Part shown: piece by piece, positions 25,729 through 34,048 of the stretch | Layout of the letters: each line of letters begins with the position of its first letter | How positions within the stretch are numbered: position 1 is the first letter of the stretch | Assembly: GCA_035530275.1 (NCBI GenBank) | Contig: DATKVC010000005.1 | Span: 1 to 64,000, forward strand | Direction of reading: 5' to 3' | From: CAIJMU01 sp035530275 | GTDB taxonomy: Bacteria > Spirochaetota > Spirochaetia > Treponematales > Rectinemataceae | Length of the DNA: 64,000 bases | Program-made: the position numbers and the translations under genes | Notes under the pieces: generated by a model | What the model saw: the letters and a program-made list of their open reading frames with translations, nothing else | Databases searched by the model: none | Told to the model about the DNA's origin: nothing

Positions 25729-26565
25729 CTAAATTGTCTTCAAGTATTTTTTCTCCGCCTCATCGGGGCTCTCTCCGCGTTTTACGACGTCGAGGAGGCC
25801 ATCGAGGTAGGTGACGGGGTTTTTCGCGCAGATGACATTCCGACCGTACACGACGCCCTTCGCTCCCTTGGACAAGGCCTTTTTCGCCTGCGCGAAGGCT
25901 TGGGAGGGTCGGTCGAAGGCGCCGCCGCCGAGGGCGAGGGTCGGGATGACGGCGGTCTTGGTGATCTTCTCGAAGTCCTCCACGAAGACGGTCTTGATCA
26001 GGTCGGCGCCGAACTCGGCGCAGGCCCGCGTTCCCAGGGCCAGGTCCCCGAGGTCGCCCTGATAGCGGTCGATCCCCCCGAAGGGAATGAATTCGCCGAT
26101 GAGGGGAATGCCGTAGGAATCGGCCTCGGCCACGAACTCCCCGAACTGCGTGACGTTGCGCGTGTTCGCCACCTCGTCCGTGCCGAGGAGGAGGGACGCG
26201 ATGACGATGTCCGCGCCGAGGGATATGGCGTATTTCACGTCGCAGAGCCTCTCGTTGTAGCCCTTTTCGTAATAAGAAGGCTTTTCGAAGCGGGAGAATC
26301 CTTTCATATGAGGTTTGCAGTAGTGGGCCGCCCAATTCACCCTGATGATGCACAGGGGCGAATCTTTGCGGCTGAAAAAGCCCTGGCACTGCTTCGCCAT
26401 GCCGGGCATGACCAGGAAGGCGTCGGCCTTTTTAAAGGACATGATGTCGTTCTTAAGGTCCTCGATGCCGGGGAAGGGCCCCATATAGCTGCCGTGGTCC
26501 GCGGCTATGACCACCGCCGCGCCGTTCGAGAAGAGCTTGCCTAGACGAATTTCCTTGCCACTCAT
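25729..26565 (-). CDS. DhnA/LsrF-type class I aldolase
   Basis: The 278-residue TIM-barrel protein belongs to the DeoC/FbaB/LsrF group. The likely Schiff-base lysine is K191 in GADLIKTVF. Near the N-terminus AADHGSYMGPFPGIED matches the DHG motif of DhnA-type fructose-bisphosphate aldolases, and LALGGGAF with GVVYGRNV binds phosphate. It probably cleaves the phosphorylated ketose made by the neighbouring FGGY kinase to a triose phosphate plus an aldehyde. LsrF homologues are thiolases, so the reaction should be tested. AAGGAGACGCTG precedes the ATG. Confidence 0.8.
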   Translation of the reverse strand: MSGKEIRLGKLFSNGAAVVIAADHGSYMGPFPGIEDLKNDIMSFKKADAFLVMPGMAKQCQGFFSRKDSPLCIIRVNWAAHYCKPHMKGFSRFEKPSYYEKGYNERLCDVKYAISLGADIVIASLLLGTDEVANTRNVTQFGEFVAEADSYGIPLIGEFIPFGGIDRYQGDLGDLALGTRACAEFGADLIKTVFVEDFEKITKTAVIPTLALGGGAFDRPSQAFAQAKKALSKGAKGVVYGRNVICAKNPVTYLDGLLDVVKRGESPDEAEKKYLKTI

Positions 26566-26644
26566 CAGCGTCTCCTTGTCCAGTGATGAAATCCTCGCGC
26601 CGCACGGGAATGAACGAAGCCCGCGAAGCCGCGAGGTAGCCGCA

Positions 26645-27139
26645 TCAGCCCACGATCTCCACGCGCACGGTGCGCTCGCGCGCCCTCACCTGATCGAAGT
26701 CGGCGAAATAGATCCTCCCGAACTCCCCGAGCTGCATCTTCCCTTCTACGACCGGAATGCTGACCGACCTGCCGAGCAGGACCGAGCGAAGATGGGCGTC
26801 GGTATTGAGGCTCCATGACGCCTCTTCCCCGCGCTCGCGGCGGGCGATTTCGATGTGCTTCGGGCCCGGATGGAGGTACTGGCCCATAGTCCTACAAGTT
26901 GGTATGATCTTTTCAAGGACGGTCACCAGGTCCTGAAGGATGAATTGCTCGCCCCAGTAGTCGACGTCGTCGGATTGTTCCTGGATGAGGACGCTGCAGG
27001 TCGTATGCTGGGAATAGACCAGCGCGATGCCTCCCCCGAAACCGGAGTCCCCGAGGATCTCGGCGACCCGTTCCGTGACATCATGGAAGGTCGGTCTCCT
27101 GTCGGATTGAATCGTGAATTCCCCATGAAAGTTCGCCAT
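26645..27139 (-). CDS. YjbQ/UPF0047 family protein
   Basis: The 164-residue protein has the family signature: YSQHTTCSVLIQEQSD for the usual HTT-x-NE-x-D region, LHPGPKHIEIAR, the His in DAHLRSVLLG, and GEFGRIYFADFD near the end. The NEN segment of canonical members is changed to IQEQS here. Some YjbQ proteins show weak thiamine-phosphate synthase activity, but the true role is not known. Its place inside a sugar operon suggests a job in the pathway or in repairing a by-product. AAAGGAG before the ATG at 27139 fixes the start. Confidence 0.8.
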   Translation of the reverse strand: MANFHGEFTIQSDRRPTFHDVTERVAEILGDSGFGGGIALVYSQHTTCSVLIQEQSDDVDYWGEQFILQDLVTVLEKIIPTCRTMGQYLHPGPKHIEIARRERGEEASWSLNTDAHLRSVLLGRSVSIPVVEGKMQLGEFGRIYFADFDQVRARERTVRVEIVG

Positions 27140-27179
27140 GCCGGCTCCTTTGCGGACCGCCCTTGCGGGCATCGCCATG

Positions 27180-27884
27180 CTACCTCGTCCTGTCCCAAGT
27201 TTCCCGAAGGCTCCTGATCATCTCTCTCATGCTCCGCGTCGGGTCTTCCGCCTTCACGATTCCGCTCGTGCAACCGGTCCCCTCCGCGCCGAGGCCTATT
27301 ATGGCCTCGACGTCCTTGGCGCTGTAGATGCCCGCGCCGTGGAGGACGGAGATGCCCGGGTTTATATTCCTAATTGCTTCGTTTATTTCCCTGACGTAGC
27401 TTCGGCTCTCGACGGACCCATTCCTAGTCCCGATGAGTTCGGGCGGCTCGGCCAGGATGATGTCGGGCTCGAACTGGGCGATGGCCCTGGCCTCCGCGAG
27501 GTTGTCGGCGCAAACGAGGGTCGCGAGCCCCACTTCGTCGGCGCGGGCGATCGCCGTCCTGAGGTCGCCGAGCGTCATTTTCTTTTCCGAGTGATTCAAC
27601 AGGACCCCCCTCGCTCCCGCGGCCTTTATCGCCTCGGGCAGGACGGAGCCTATGCCCTTGCCGATGCGCAGGGGGTCCATGTGCTGGGCGAAGACGAGAA
27701 GGCGATTCGTCGCCTCGGCTATCATGCGAATGTCCACGCACTGGGGCGTATAGATGATATCGACGTCGTACTCTTCGCAAAGCCGATCCGCCTCGAGGGC
27801 CAGGTCGAGGGAGGCCTGGCCATAGAGATAGGCCTTGGGCCCGATCTCGAAGAAGGGCGCCCGAATTCGAAAAGCGGAGTTCAT
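27180..27884 (-). CDS. Archaeal-type triosephosphate isomerase-like enzyme
   Basis: The 234-residue protein has the three TIM catalytic residues in the short archaeal form: K17 in GPKAYLYG, H98 in LLNHSEKKM and E146 in LAEPPELIGT. The phosphate-binding HGAGIYSAKD and TSGIVKAEDP follow. Bacterial housekeeping TIMs are ~250 residues with YEPVWAIGTG, so this is a paralogue. It may isomerise a triose or tetrose phosphate made by the operon's aldolase. The related LerI/EryH enzymes act on L-erythrulose 1-phosphate. The ATG at 27884 lies five bases after the isomerase stop; an upstream start at 28058 would overlap that gene. Confidence 0.8.
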   Translation of the reverse strand: MNSAFRIRAPFFEIGPKAYLYGQASLDLALEADRLCEEYDVDIIYTPQCVDIRMIAEATNRLLVFAQHMDPLRIGKGIGSVLPEAIKAAGARGVLLNHSEKKMTLGDLRTAIARADEVGLATLVCADNLAEARAIAQFEPDIILAEPPELIGTRNGSVESRSYVREINEAIRNINPGISVLHGAGIYSAKDVEAIIGLGAEGTGCTSGIVKAEDPTRSMREMIRSLRETWDRTR

Positions 27885-27889
27885 GCGGG

Positions 27890-29290
27890 TCAGACCTCGA
27901 CGTATTCGATGCCCCACATCGTGCAGAGCATCTTCCATCGCGCGGCGACATCTCCCAGGTTGATGACTTCGTGGTGAGTGCCTCCGTTGGCTACCCAGGC
28001 TTCCACGCACCTTTCTATCCCCGAACGCGGTTTGAAAAATATGTAAGGCATTTCGCAATTCGTCATGTCGGACTTGGGCAGGATTTCTCCCCTGGCGACC
28101 ACGAGGCGAAAGTTTTTACCGGATACCGAGGCAAGCGAGACGAGGGTCGCCTCGCCGTATTGAGGCGTGAACAGGGGGGTCGGGGGATTGGCGAGACCGC
28201 CCTCGCCCAGGAACCTGTCGATCAACTTCGGCTTTTGGTCCTTTCGGCAGGTCGCCCAATTGCCCTCCCCGGCGTGGCAAAAGATGATCGCGCCGAGCTT
28301 GAAGTCCATCGTGTACATCTCTGTGAAATTGCCCCCTCCCTCGCCGAGCCGATGGGCGGCGTAGACCATGGAGGCGCAGATGGCGTCTCCTTCCGCGGCA
28401 TAGCCGTAACCCTCCGCCATGAGATGGGAGGCGCCCATGAGGGGTAGCTGCTTGAAGCGGCCGTCGGCTCCGAAATTGTCGAAGTGGGCCGAAAAAGCCT
28501 TGAAGCCATTGTCGTCGAGGTGCTTCTTGAAGCCCAGGTATATTCGAGTCGCCTCTTCATGACTCTCCCTGGACAGCTTGGGATCGACCTCGAAATTCCG
28601 ATGATCCCTTTCCATGGAGGCTTCGATCTCGGCCTTCGTCAGCTTGCCCATCGCCGTGACGACGGAACCCAGATCCTGGTGCACGAATTCCGGACCGATC
28701 TTCGAGAAAAAGGCCATGTCGTCGGTGAGGATATCGCCCATGCCGCCCATGCGGCCGAAGATGGCGATGCGGAGCTCGCGCATCTTCCGGTACACCGCTC
28801 CGGCCCTGGCGAAATCCTCGACAAAGCGTTTGAATCGCGCTTCATGACGATTCCCGGCAAAATACTGGCAGGGGAAGGCCTGCTTCATGATCATGTTGGC
28901 GTTGTCTTGGGCGCCGTGGATGCCCTGATTCACCGTTAGGTCGAGCTCTTTCCACTTCGTCCCCACTTCCTGATCCGGTTGGACTATCGCGAGGGCGATG
29001 GGAAGTCGGTTGTTCTGAAGGGCGCGCAGGAGCCATGCGCCCTGCGAATAGGCCAGGAGGACGATGAGGATGCCGTCGAGTTTCTGGGCATTGAAGGCCT
29101 CGACCGTCGCTTCGATCTCGGCGCGGTTTTTTGCCGCGCCGGGGAAGCGCAGATCCACGGTATCCCCGCAAGAATCGACGATTTCGCGCGCATAGGCTTC
29201 CTGGCGCGCCGTTATCCCGGGGAAGATCGGCTCGTAGCCGTCGGTCATGAGGCCGAGAAGACCGATCCTGGGTCTTTCCGTCTTTTCCAT
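27890..29290 (-). CDS. L-arabinose/L-fucose isomerase-fold sugar isomerase
   Basis: The 466-residue protein shares the AraA/FucI fold and keeps all metal and catalytic positions of AraA: E300 in AAEGDA, E324 in FTEMYT, H339 in IIFCHAGEG and the His pair 439/440 in GGTHHEV. Outside these motifs it is distant from the true AraA at 11347-12843. It would turn an aldose into a ketose as step one of the operon's pathway. AAGGAGAAGCT before the ATG at 29290 fixes the start. It is between the mutarotase and the TIM-like gene. Substrate unknown. Confidence 0.83.
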   Translation of the reverse strand: MEKTERPRIGLLGLMTDGYEPIFPGITARQEAYAREIVDSCGDTVDLRFPGAAKNRAEIEATVEAFNAQKLDGILIVLLAYSQGAWLLRALQNNRLPIALAIVQPDQEVGTKWKELDLTVNQGIHGAQDNANMIMKQAFPCQYFAGNRHEARFKRFVEDFARAGAVYRKMRELRIAIFGRMGGMGDILTDDMAFFSKIGPEFVHQDLGSVVTAMGKLTKAEIEASMERDHRNFEVDPKLSRESHEEATRIYLGFKKHLDDNGFKAFSAHFDNFGADGRFKQLPLMGASHLMAEGYGYAAEGDAICASMVYAAHRLGEGGGNFTEMYTMDFKLGAIIFCHAGEGNWATCRKDQKPKLIDRFLGEGGLANPPTPLFTPQYGEATLVSLASVSGKNFRLVVARGEILPKSDMTNCEMPYIFFKPRSGIERCVEAWVANGGTHHEVINLGDVAARWKMLCTMWGIEYVEV

Positions 29291-29343
29291 AGCTTCTCCT
29301 TGAGCGCTCGGCACTCTTTTCCAAAGCCGCACTATCGTCTTTC

Positions 29344-30357
29344 CTAGATGTCGTAGAAGGACAGCCTCAATCTGCGGGTCTGACTCGAGAAGGGTTCGAG
29401 CGCGGTGAGGTTTCCGCTTTCCTCTTCCAGGGCCCGGCCGCGGAGGGTCGCGGTTCCAGGTTCGATGCCCAGGGCATATTCGCCCGAGCGCAGGGATTTC
29501 CATTGCGTCAGCACGGGCAGCGTCGCGCCGTCGTAGGAGAGGGCCACTCCGATGCCGAGCTTCGCATTCTCCAGCTTGATGGTGACAAGACCGTCGTCGC
29601 CCTCTTCGGGAGAGTGGAAGAAGACCTCTTCCGGATTTTCATCGAGTGGGTTTTCCAGTTTGCTCCAGGTCGCGAGGCCCTTCTTCGCGCCTTCGGTCCT
29701 GGCCACTATCGCCGATTTCTCCCGAGGGAAGATCAACCTTGTATCTTCGCCTATAAATGGAAAGCCGAAATTGAAATGATAAAGGAGCATGTACCGGACC
29801 GGGCTCGCCTCGTTGTTGGTGACCCTGTCTTCAATCACGAGTTCCTTGGAGCCGAAGGAGCTTGTTATCGTCCTCTCGAGGCTGAGGTTTTCCTGGCCCA
29901 TCATGCTCTCGCGCATGACGGCGCTTGCCTCGATTTTATACGAATCACCCTCCCAGAAGGCGCGAGCCGAGCTTTGCTCGGCGGGAGTCATGCCGATGCG
30001 GCCATGAAGCGGGTGATACCTGCCTCCCTTGTCCCTGCAATCGGTACCTATATTCATGAGCCCGCAGGTGCAGAGCATTCCCGCCGTCCAATACGCGTCG
30101 AACTCATTCTCCAGTGGATAACCATAGGCCGAGGCGACAAGGCCGTTCTTCGCTAAAAAGGAAATATTGGATCCTTTGTAGCGCAATTCGTAGATATCGA
30201 GGCACTTGTCGGGCAGGAGGGTGTATTCCAAACCCGAGCCGGTCTTGACTTCGTAGGAAGCTATTCCCTTCGCCTTTCCCCGCGCGAAGGTCTTCTCCGT
30301 TATTCCGGCGACTTGCTCCATGTTGCCTACGAATTTCAGAATTTCTCTCCGGGTCAT
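29344..30357 (-). CDS. DUF4432 / aldose 1-epimerase-like protein
   Basis: The 337-residue beta-sandwich protein is of the DUF4432 group of the aldose-1-epimerase superfamily, which interconverts sugar anomers. Family features include LPDKCLDIYELRYKG, CTCGLMNIGTDCRDKG, the His in HPLHGRIGMTPAE, and LLYHFNFGFPFI. It is the first gene of the minus-strand sugar operon, starting after AAGGGAGACAGT. It would present the right anomer to the isomerase that follows. DUF4432 proteins are commonly found beside unusual sugar pathways. Confidence 0.8.
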   Translation of the reverse strand: MTRREILKFVGNMEQVAGITEKTFARGKAKGIASYEVKTGSGLEYTLLPDKCLDIYELRYKGSNISFLAKNGLVASAYGYPLENEFDAYWTAGMLCTCGLMNIGTDCRDKGGRYHPLHGRIGMTPAEQSSARAFWEGDSYKIEASAVMRESMMGQENLSLERTITSSFGSKELVIEDRVTNNEASPVRYMLLYHFNFGFPFIGEDTRLIFPREKSAIVARTEGAKKGLATWSKLENPLDENPEEVFFHSPEEGDDGLVTIKLENAKLGIGVALSYDGATLPVLTQWKSLRSGEYALGIEPGTATLRGRALEEESGNLTALEPFSSQTRRLRLSFYDI

Positions 30358-30375
30358 ACTGTCTCCCTTTTCTCA

Positions 30376-30404
30376 TTTATTGCATGTATCAGTCATTTCG
30401 TCAA
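30376..30404 (-). promoter_or_regulatory. Promoter candidate for the seven-gene sugar operon
   Basis: TTGACG (complement of 30399-30404), a 17-base spacer and AATAAA (complement of 30376-30381) lie directly before the DUF4432 gene. Confidence 0.45.
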
Positions 30405-30412
30405 TAGTTTGA

Positions 30413-30426
30413 ATGCAATTTTGCAT
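30413..30426. promoter_or_regulatory. Operator-like palindrome in the divergent gap
   Basis: ATGCAA-TT-TTGCAT is a perfect palindrome in an AT-rich stretch placed between the two divergent promoters. Similar TGCAT pieces occur at 30381-30386 and 30421-30426. It is a natural site for a regulator of both operons, for instance the DeoR protein encoded at 38359-39144. Confidence 0.45.
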
Positions 30427-30466
30427 AAATCAGGCATAATATGACTTATGGCTTCATGAAATGGGC

Positions 30467-30495
30467 TTGACAATGACTGAAAGCGGCAATAGGCT
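30467..30495 (+). promoter_or_regulatory. Promoter candidate for the nine-gene transport operon
   Basis: A consensus TTGACA (30467-30472) is followed after 17 bases by TAGGCT (30490-30495), 26 bases before the receptor gene. Confidence 0.55.
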
Positions 30496-30520
30496 TTTCC
30501 ATACTGGCAAGGAGGGCTTC

Positions 30521-31543
30521 ATGAAAAAGTGTCGAATTTTTCTCTGCCTTTTTCTTCTGGCTTTCGCTCTGCCCGGCGTTCTCGCCGCCCAAGCTGTAGA
30601 GAGGCAGCTCGTGAGCTACGGGATGTCGGACGATTGGGTGAACCTGGGGAACACCTGGAAGGCGATCGAAGATCGATACGGCCTGACCCACACTGACACC
30701 GATATGACGAGCGCCGAGCAGATCACGCATCTGCTCGCGGAAAAGGACGCTCCGGTAATGGATGTAGCCGACATCGGCTATGACTTCCTGGGGAAGTTGC
30801 TGGATAACAAGCTCGCTCTTCCCTACAAGAACGCGAACTGGAGCAAGATCCCCGCCCAATTCAAGGATCCCGACGGGCTCTGGGCCTCATCCTACTGGGG
30901 AGCCATCGCCTTTCTCGTGAACACCGACCTCGTCAAGAATGTTCCGCAGACATGGGACGATCTCCTGAAACCGGAGTACAAGGACAAGGTCGTTTCGAGG
31001 GATCCGCGAGTCTCGACCTATGCCACCGCGGCCGTTCTCGCGGCGGCGTACGCTCACGGCGGCAACGAAGTCAATGTGCAGCCCGGCCTGGATTTCTTCA
31101 AAAAGCTCCGCGATAGCGGCAACCTGCGCCAGGGGGTCGTGCTCAACGTGTCCGCCGTCCAGAAGGGCGAGGCGCCTATATCCATCGTGTACGATTTCGA
31201 CGGCTTCGCCAAACGCGACGCGACGGGGCTTCCCCTTGTCGTCGTCATTCCCAAGGATGGCACGGTGGGAATGATTTTCGCGCAGTACATCAGCAACAGG
31301 GCACCACACCCCAATGCCGCGAAAAAGGCGATGGACTATTTCTTCTCCGACGAGGGTCAGATTTCCTTCGCGAGAGGCTATGCCCATCCGACCCGTTCGG
31401 ACGTCGTCCTCCCCGTCGATGTGGCGTCGAAACTCCTCCCTATGAGTTCCTACCCGAACATTAAATTCCCGACCGATCTTCAATCCTTCTCCGGCGCAAT
31501 AAAGAAAATCGTCGATGGATGGAACGCTATCGTGGAAAAGTGA
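30521..31543 (+). CDS. ABC receptor, PotD/AfuA-like (extracellular solute-binding)
   Basis: The 340-residue protein has a signal peptide (MKKCRIFLCLFLLAFALPGV, cleavage near LAA-QAV). It then has a type II periplasmic binding fold of the kind found with spermidine/putrescine, iron(III) and aminoethylphosphonate importers. Visible pieces are LVSYGMSDDWVNLGNTWKAI, a middle WGAIAFLVNTDLVKNVPQTW and YFFSDEGQISFARGYAHPTR near the end. The ligand cannot be read from the sequence; neighbours suggest a polar sugar derivative or phosphorylated compound. GGAGG precedes the ATG at 30521. It begins the plus-strand operon. Confidence 0.8.
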   Translation: MKKCRIFLCLFLLAFALPGVLAAQAVERQLVSYGMSDDWVNLGNTWKAIEDRYGLTHTDTDMTSAEQITHLLAEKDAPVMDVADIGYDFLGKLLDNKLALPYKNANWSKIPAQFKDPDGLWASSYWGAIAFLVNTDLVKNVPQTWDDLLKPEYKDKVVSRDPRVSTYATAAVLAAAYAHGGNEVNVQPGLDFFKKLRDSGNLRQGVVLNVSAVQKGEAPISIVYDFDGFAKRDATGLPLVVVIPKDGTVGMIFAQYISNRAPHPNAAKKAMDYFFSDEGQISFARGYAHPTRSDVVLPVDVASKLLPMSSYPNIKFPTDLQSFSGAIKKIVDGWNAIVEK

Positions 31544-31555
31544 TCGAGGTTCCCG

Positions 31556-32350
31556 ATGATGGAACGCGCGCCGGCTGACGAGGGCGGCCATGACATGATG
31601 ACCGCAACCGTGCTCGGCTCCGGAACCTGCGTTCCGGCGGCCGGGCGCGGCGCCCCGGGCTATCTCGTGCGAACCGGCGAAAGTCTCCTCCTCCTCGATC
31701 CGGGGCCGGGAACCCTGGCGCGCTTGGCCGCGATCGGGCTCAGCCATAGGGATATCGACCTGATACTGCTCAGCCACCTGCACCCGGATCATTCGCTCGA
31801 TCTCGTCACCTTCCTTCAGGCGAATAATGCCACTCCGGGATACAAGCGATCACGGCCCCTCTCCCTCGTCGGTCCCAAGGGACTCTCCGCCTTCCTCGCG
31901 GGCCTCATCGCTCTTTACGACTGCGTAGGACCCGAAGGCTATTCCATCGACCTGCGAGAACTGGGAGCGGAGACCCTGAGGCTTCCCGGAGGTGAGACCT
32001 TGACCGCGGCCCTGAGCGGACACACTCGGGAGAGTCTGTGCTTCCGTCTTGAATCGGGCGGGAGAGTCCTGGTCTATTCCGGCGACGCCTCGGCTCGTGG
32101 TGATCTCCCGGCGATCGCGGGTGGCGCGGATCTCCTCCTTTGCGAATGCTCGTTTCCGGAGACATGGGAGGTCCCTGATCACCTCAATTCCGCCCAGGCG
32201 GGCCGCATCGCGCAGGAGGCCGGGGCCGGCCGAGTCGTGCTCACCCATTTGTATCCGCCCTCGCTCGAGACCGACGTCGCGGCGCAGGTCCGCACGCGCT
32301 ACGAAGGCCGAGTTACCCTGGCCTACGACGGCTTGACCGCCATCGTGTGA
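31556..32350 (+). CDS. Metallo-beta-lactamase-fold hydrolase (RNase Z/PhnP-like)
   Basis: The 264-residue protein has the two-metal motif H74-x-H76-x-D78-H79 (SHLHPDH), the GDAS aspartate of motif 4 and a C-terminal LTHLYPPS. The opening VLGSGTCVP is typical of the RNase Z/phosphodiesterase branch rather than of true beta-lactamases. Enzymes of this branch hydrolyse phosphodiesters, including cyclic sugar phosphates. Lying between a receptor and its permeases, it may process the imported compound. GAGG six bases before the ATG at 31556 supports this start; the domain itself begins near 31595. Substrate unknown. Confidence 0.75.
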   Translation: MMERAPADEGGHDMMTATVLGSGTCVPAAGRGAPGYLVRTGESLLLLDPGPGTLARLAAIGLSHRDIDLILLSHLHPDHSLDLVTFLQANNATPGYKRSRPLSLVGPKGLSAFLAGLIALYDCVGPEGYSIDLRELGAETLRLPGGETLTAALSGHTRESLCFRLESGGRVLVYSGDASARGDLPAIAGGADLLLCECSFPETWEVPDHLNSAQAGRIAQEAGAGRVVLTHLYPPSLETDVAAQVRTRYEGRVTLAYDGLTAIV

Positions 32351-32360
32351 GGCGGCGCGA

Positions 32361-33239
32361 ATGACAAGCGCCGGGAAGAACAGGCAGGCCAGGTCGAAAC
32401 TCCGGTCATTCCTCGTCTGGCTTCCGCTCATGCCTTTTTTCATCTTCGGCGTCCTTATGGAAATCGTCCCCCTCGCCTCCGTACTGGCTTCGAGCCTGCG
32501 GGATGGGGAGGGAGCCTTCGGCTTCGCGAACTACCTTCGGGCGATGTCCCCCTCGATTCGCGATTCCTTCGCGAACAGCATCAGGCTCTCCGCCCTGACA
32601 GCCTCGCTGGGCGTGGTTCTCGGAAGTCTCGCGGGATACGCGATCATGAACGCGCGCGGCGCCCTTTTCAGGAGGGCGGCGACCGCCCTCGCCGACGTGG
32701 CGACGAATTTCGGCGGGGCCCCGCTCGCCTTCGCCTTCATCGTCACCCTCGGTTCCACGGGCATCGTCACGCAGATCCTCTTGAAGGGTTTCGGCATCGC
32801 CCTATATCCCACTTTTCGAGTGTATTCGGTCAGCGGGCTCGTCCTCGCCTACCTGTATTTCCAGATACCCCTCATGATTCTTCTCATCCAACCATCCTTG
32901 CAGGGGCTGCGCGGCGAATGGAAGGAAGCCGCCCTGAACCTCGGCGCCACCGAACGACGCTACTGGCGCAAAGTCGCCCTGCCCCTGCTCTCGCCTTCCC
33001 TGATCAGCGGATTTTTTCTCCTGTTCGCCAATTCATACGGAGCCTACGCGACCGCATGGACCCTCACCGGGCCGGACATAAACCTCGTGACGATCCGGAT
33101 CGCGGCCCTCGTCCGCGGCGAGGTCCAGCTCGAGCCGGGCACGGCGGACGCCATGTCCGTCCTGTCCCTCCTCATAATGGCGCTCTGCGTGATCGGCTCG
33201 CTGCTCGCGAATCGCCGGGCCCAAAGGTGGAGACGATGA
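32361..33239 (+). CDS. ABC permease, PotB-like
   Basis: The 292-residue inner-membrane protein has six predicted membrane segments starting at FLVWLPLMPFFIFGVLMEIV, and the EAA loop EAALNLGATERRYWRKVALP that docks on the ATPase. The arrangement fits the first permease of a spermidine/iron/phosphonate-type importer. It overlaps the next permease by four bases (ATGA) and works with the receptor at 30521. Confidence 0.85.
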   Translation: MTSAGKNRQARSKLRSFLVWLPLMPFFIFGVLMEIVPLASVLASSLRDGEGAFGFANYLRAMSPSIRDSFANSIRLSALTASLGVVLGSLAGYAIMNARGALFRRAATALADVATNFGGAPLAFAFIVTLGSTGIVTQILLKGFGIALYPTFRVYSVSGLVLAYLYFQIPLMILLIQPSLQGLRGEWKEAALNLGATERRYWRKVALPLLSPSLISGFFLLFANSYGAYATAWTLTGPDINLVTIRIAALVRGEVQLEPGTADAMSVLSLLIMALCVIGSLLANRRAQRWRR

Positions 33240-34048
33240 GGAAGAACAGCCCATGGCGAGGCCTCGTCATCGTACTATTTATGATTTATATGCTCGTCCC
33301 CGTGCTCGCTACCCTGCTGTTCTCCTTCGCCACGCGATGGGACCGCACGATCTTCCCCGAAGGCCTCTCCGTCGAGTGGTGGAAGGCCGTCACGGGCAGG
33401 CGAGCCTTCGGCATGACCTTGCGGAATTCCCTGTTCATCTCATTCGGCGCGATGGTTCTCTCCATCCTTCTCGTGACCCCCGTCGCGTATTGGACGCATC
33501 TCAGGGTACCGAGGGCCAGGCCCCTCGTGGAGTTTTTCACCATCCTTCCATTCGGAATCCCCGGCGTGGTTCTCGCCCTCGCCTTGATCCGCTGCTACGC
33601 GAAGCTCGGCGCTACCATCGTATACAGCCCTGGAATGCTCATCGCGGCCTGCATGGTCATTTCCTTGCCCTTCATGTATAGGCCGGTGACAAACGCCTTG
33701 AACGCGGCCGACGTGAAAAGGCTTACCGAGGCGGCGCACTCGCTCGGAGCGGGCTGGTTCATGACGATGACGAGGGTGATCGCCCCGAACATCATGTCGG
33801 GCATCGCGAGCGGCGCCCTTCTCGTCTTCTCCACCGTCTTCGTGGAGTTCACGCTCGCGAACCTCCTCGTCGGAGCCCGCTTCAAGACCTTCCCCATCTA
33901 TCTCGTCGAATTCACGCGCTTCGACGGGCGCCAGGCGAGCGCCCTCGCGGTCATCAGTTTTGCCTTCGCCTGGCTCTTTTCGCTCGCCGTCCTCCTCGTG
34001 ATGGGAAAGGGGAGCGGCGCGCGGGAAGGGGCGGCGGGGGCGCGATGA
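33236..34048 (+). CDS. ABC permease, PotC-like
   Basis: The 270-residue partner permease has a first membrane segment at GLVIVLFMIYMLVPVLATLL and the EAA loop TEAAHSLGAGWFMTMTRVIAP. It starts at the ATG that overlaps the previous stop (33236), and its own stop overlaps the ATPase start at 34045. The open frame reaches far upstream, to 32918, but only because it runs through the other permease out of frame. Confidence 0.85.
   Translation: MRKNSPWRGLVIVLFMIYMLVPVLATLLFSFATRWDRTIFPEGLSVEWWKAVTGRRAFGMTLRNSLFISFGAMVLSILLVTPVAYWTHLRVPRARPLVEFFTILPFGIPGVVLALALIRCYAKLGATIVYSPGMLIAACMVISLPFMYRPVTNALNAADVKRLTEAAHSLGAGWFMTMTRVIAPNIMSGIASGALLVFSTVFVEFTLANLLVGARFKTFPIYLVEFTRFDGRQASALAVISFAFAWLFSLAVLLVMGKGSGAREGAAGAR

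Noticed and set aside
22713..30357. Assigning the operon to sulfoquinovose or L-fucose breakdown
   Set aside because: No sulfoquinovosidase, sulfolactaldehyde reductase, lactaldehyde reductase or class II fuculose aldolase is present; the match is only at the level of general step order.
31556..32350. Calling the MBL protein PhnP
   Set aside because: The fold fits, but there are no carbon-phosphorus lyase genes nearby and the motifs do not separate PhnP from other phosphodiesterases.
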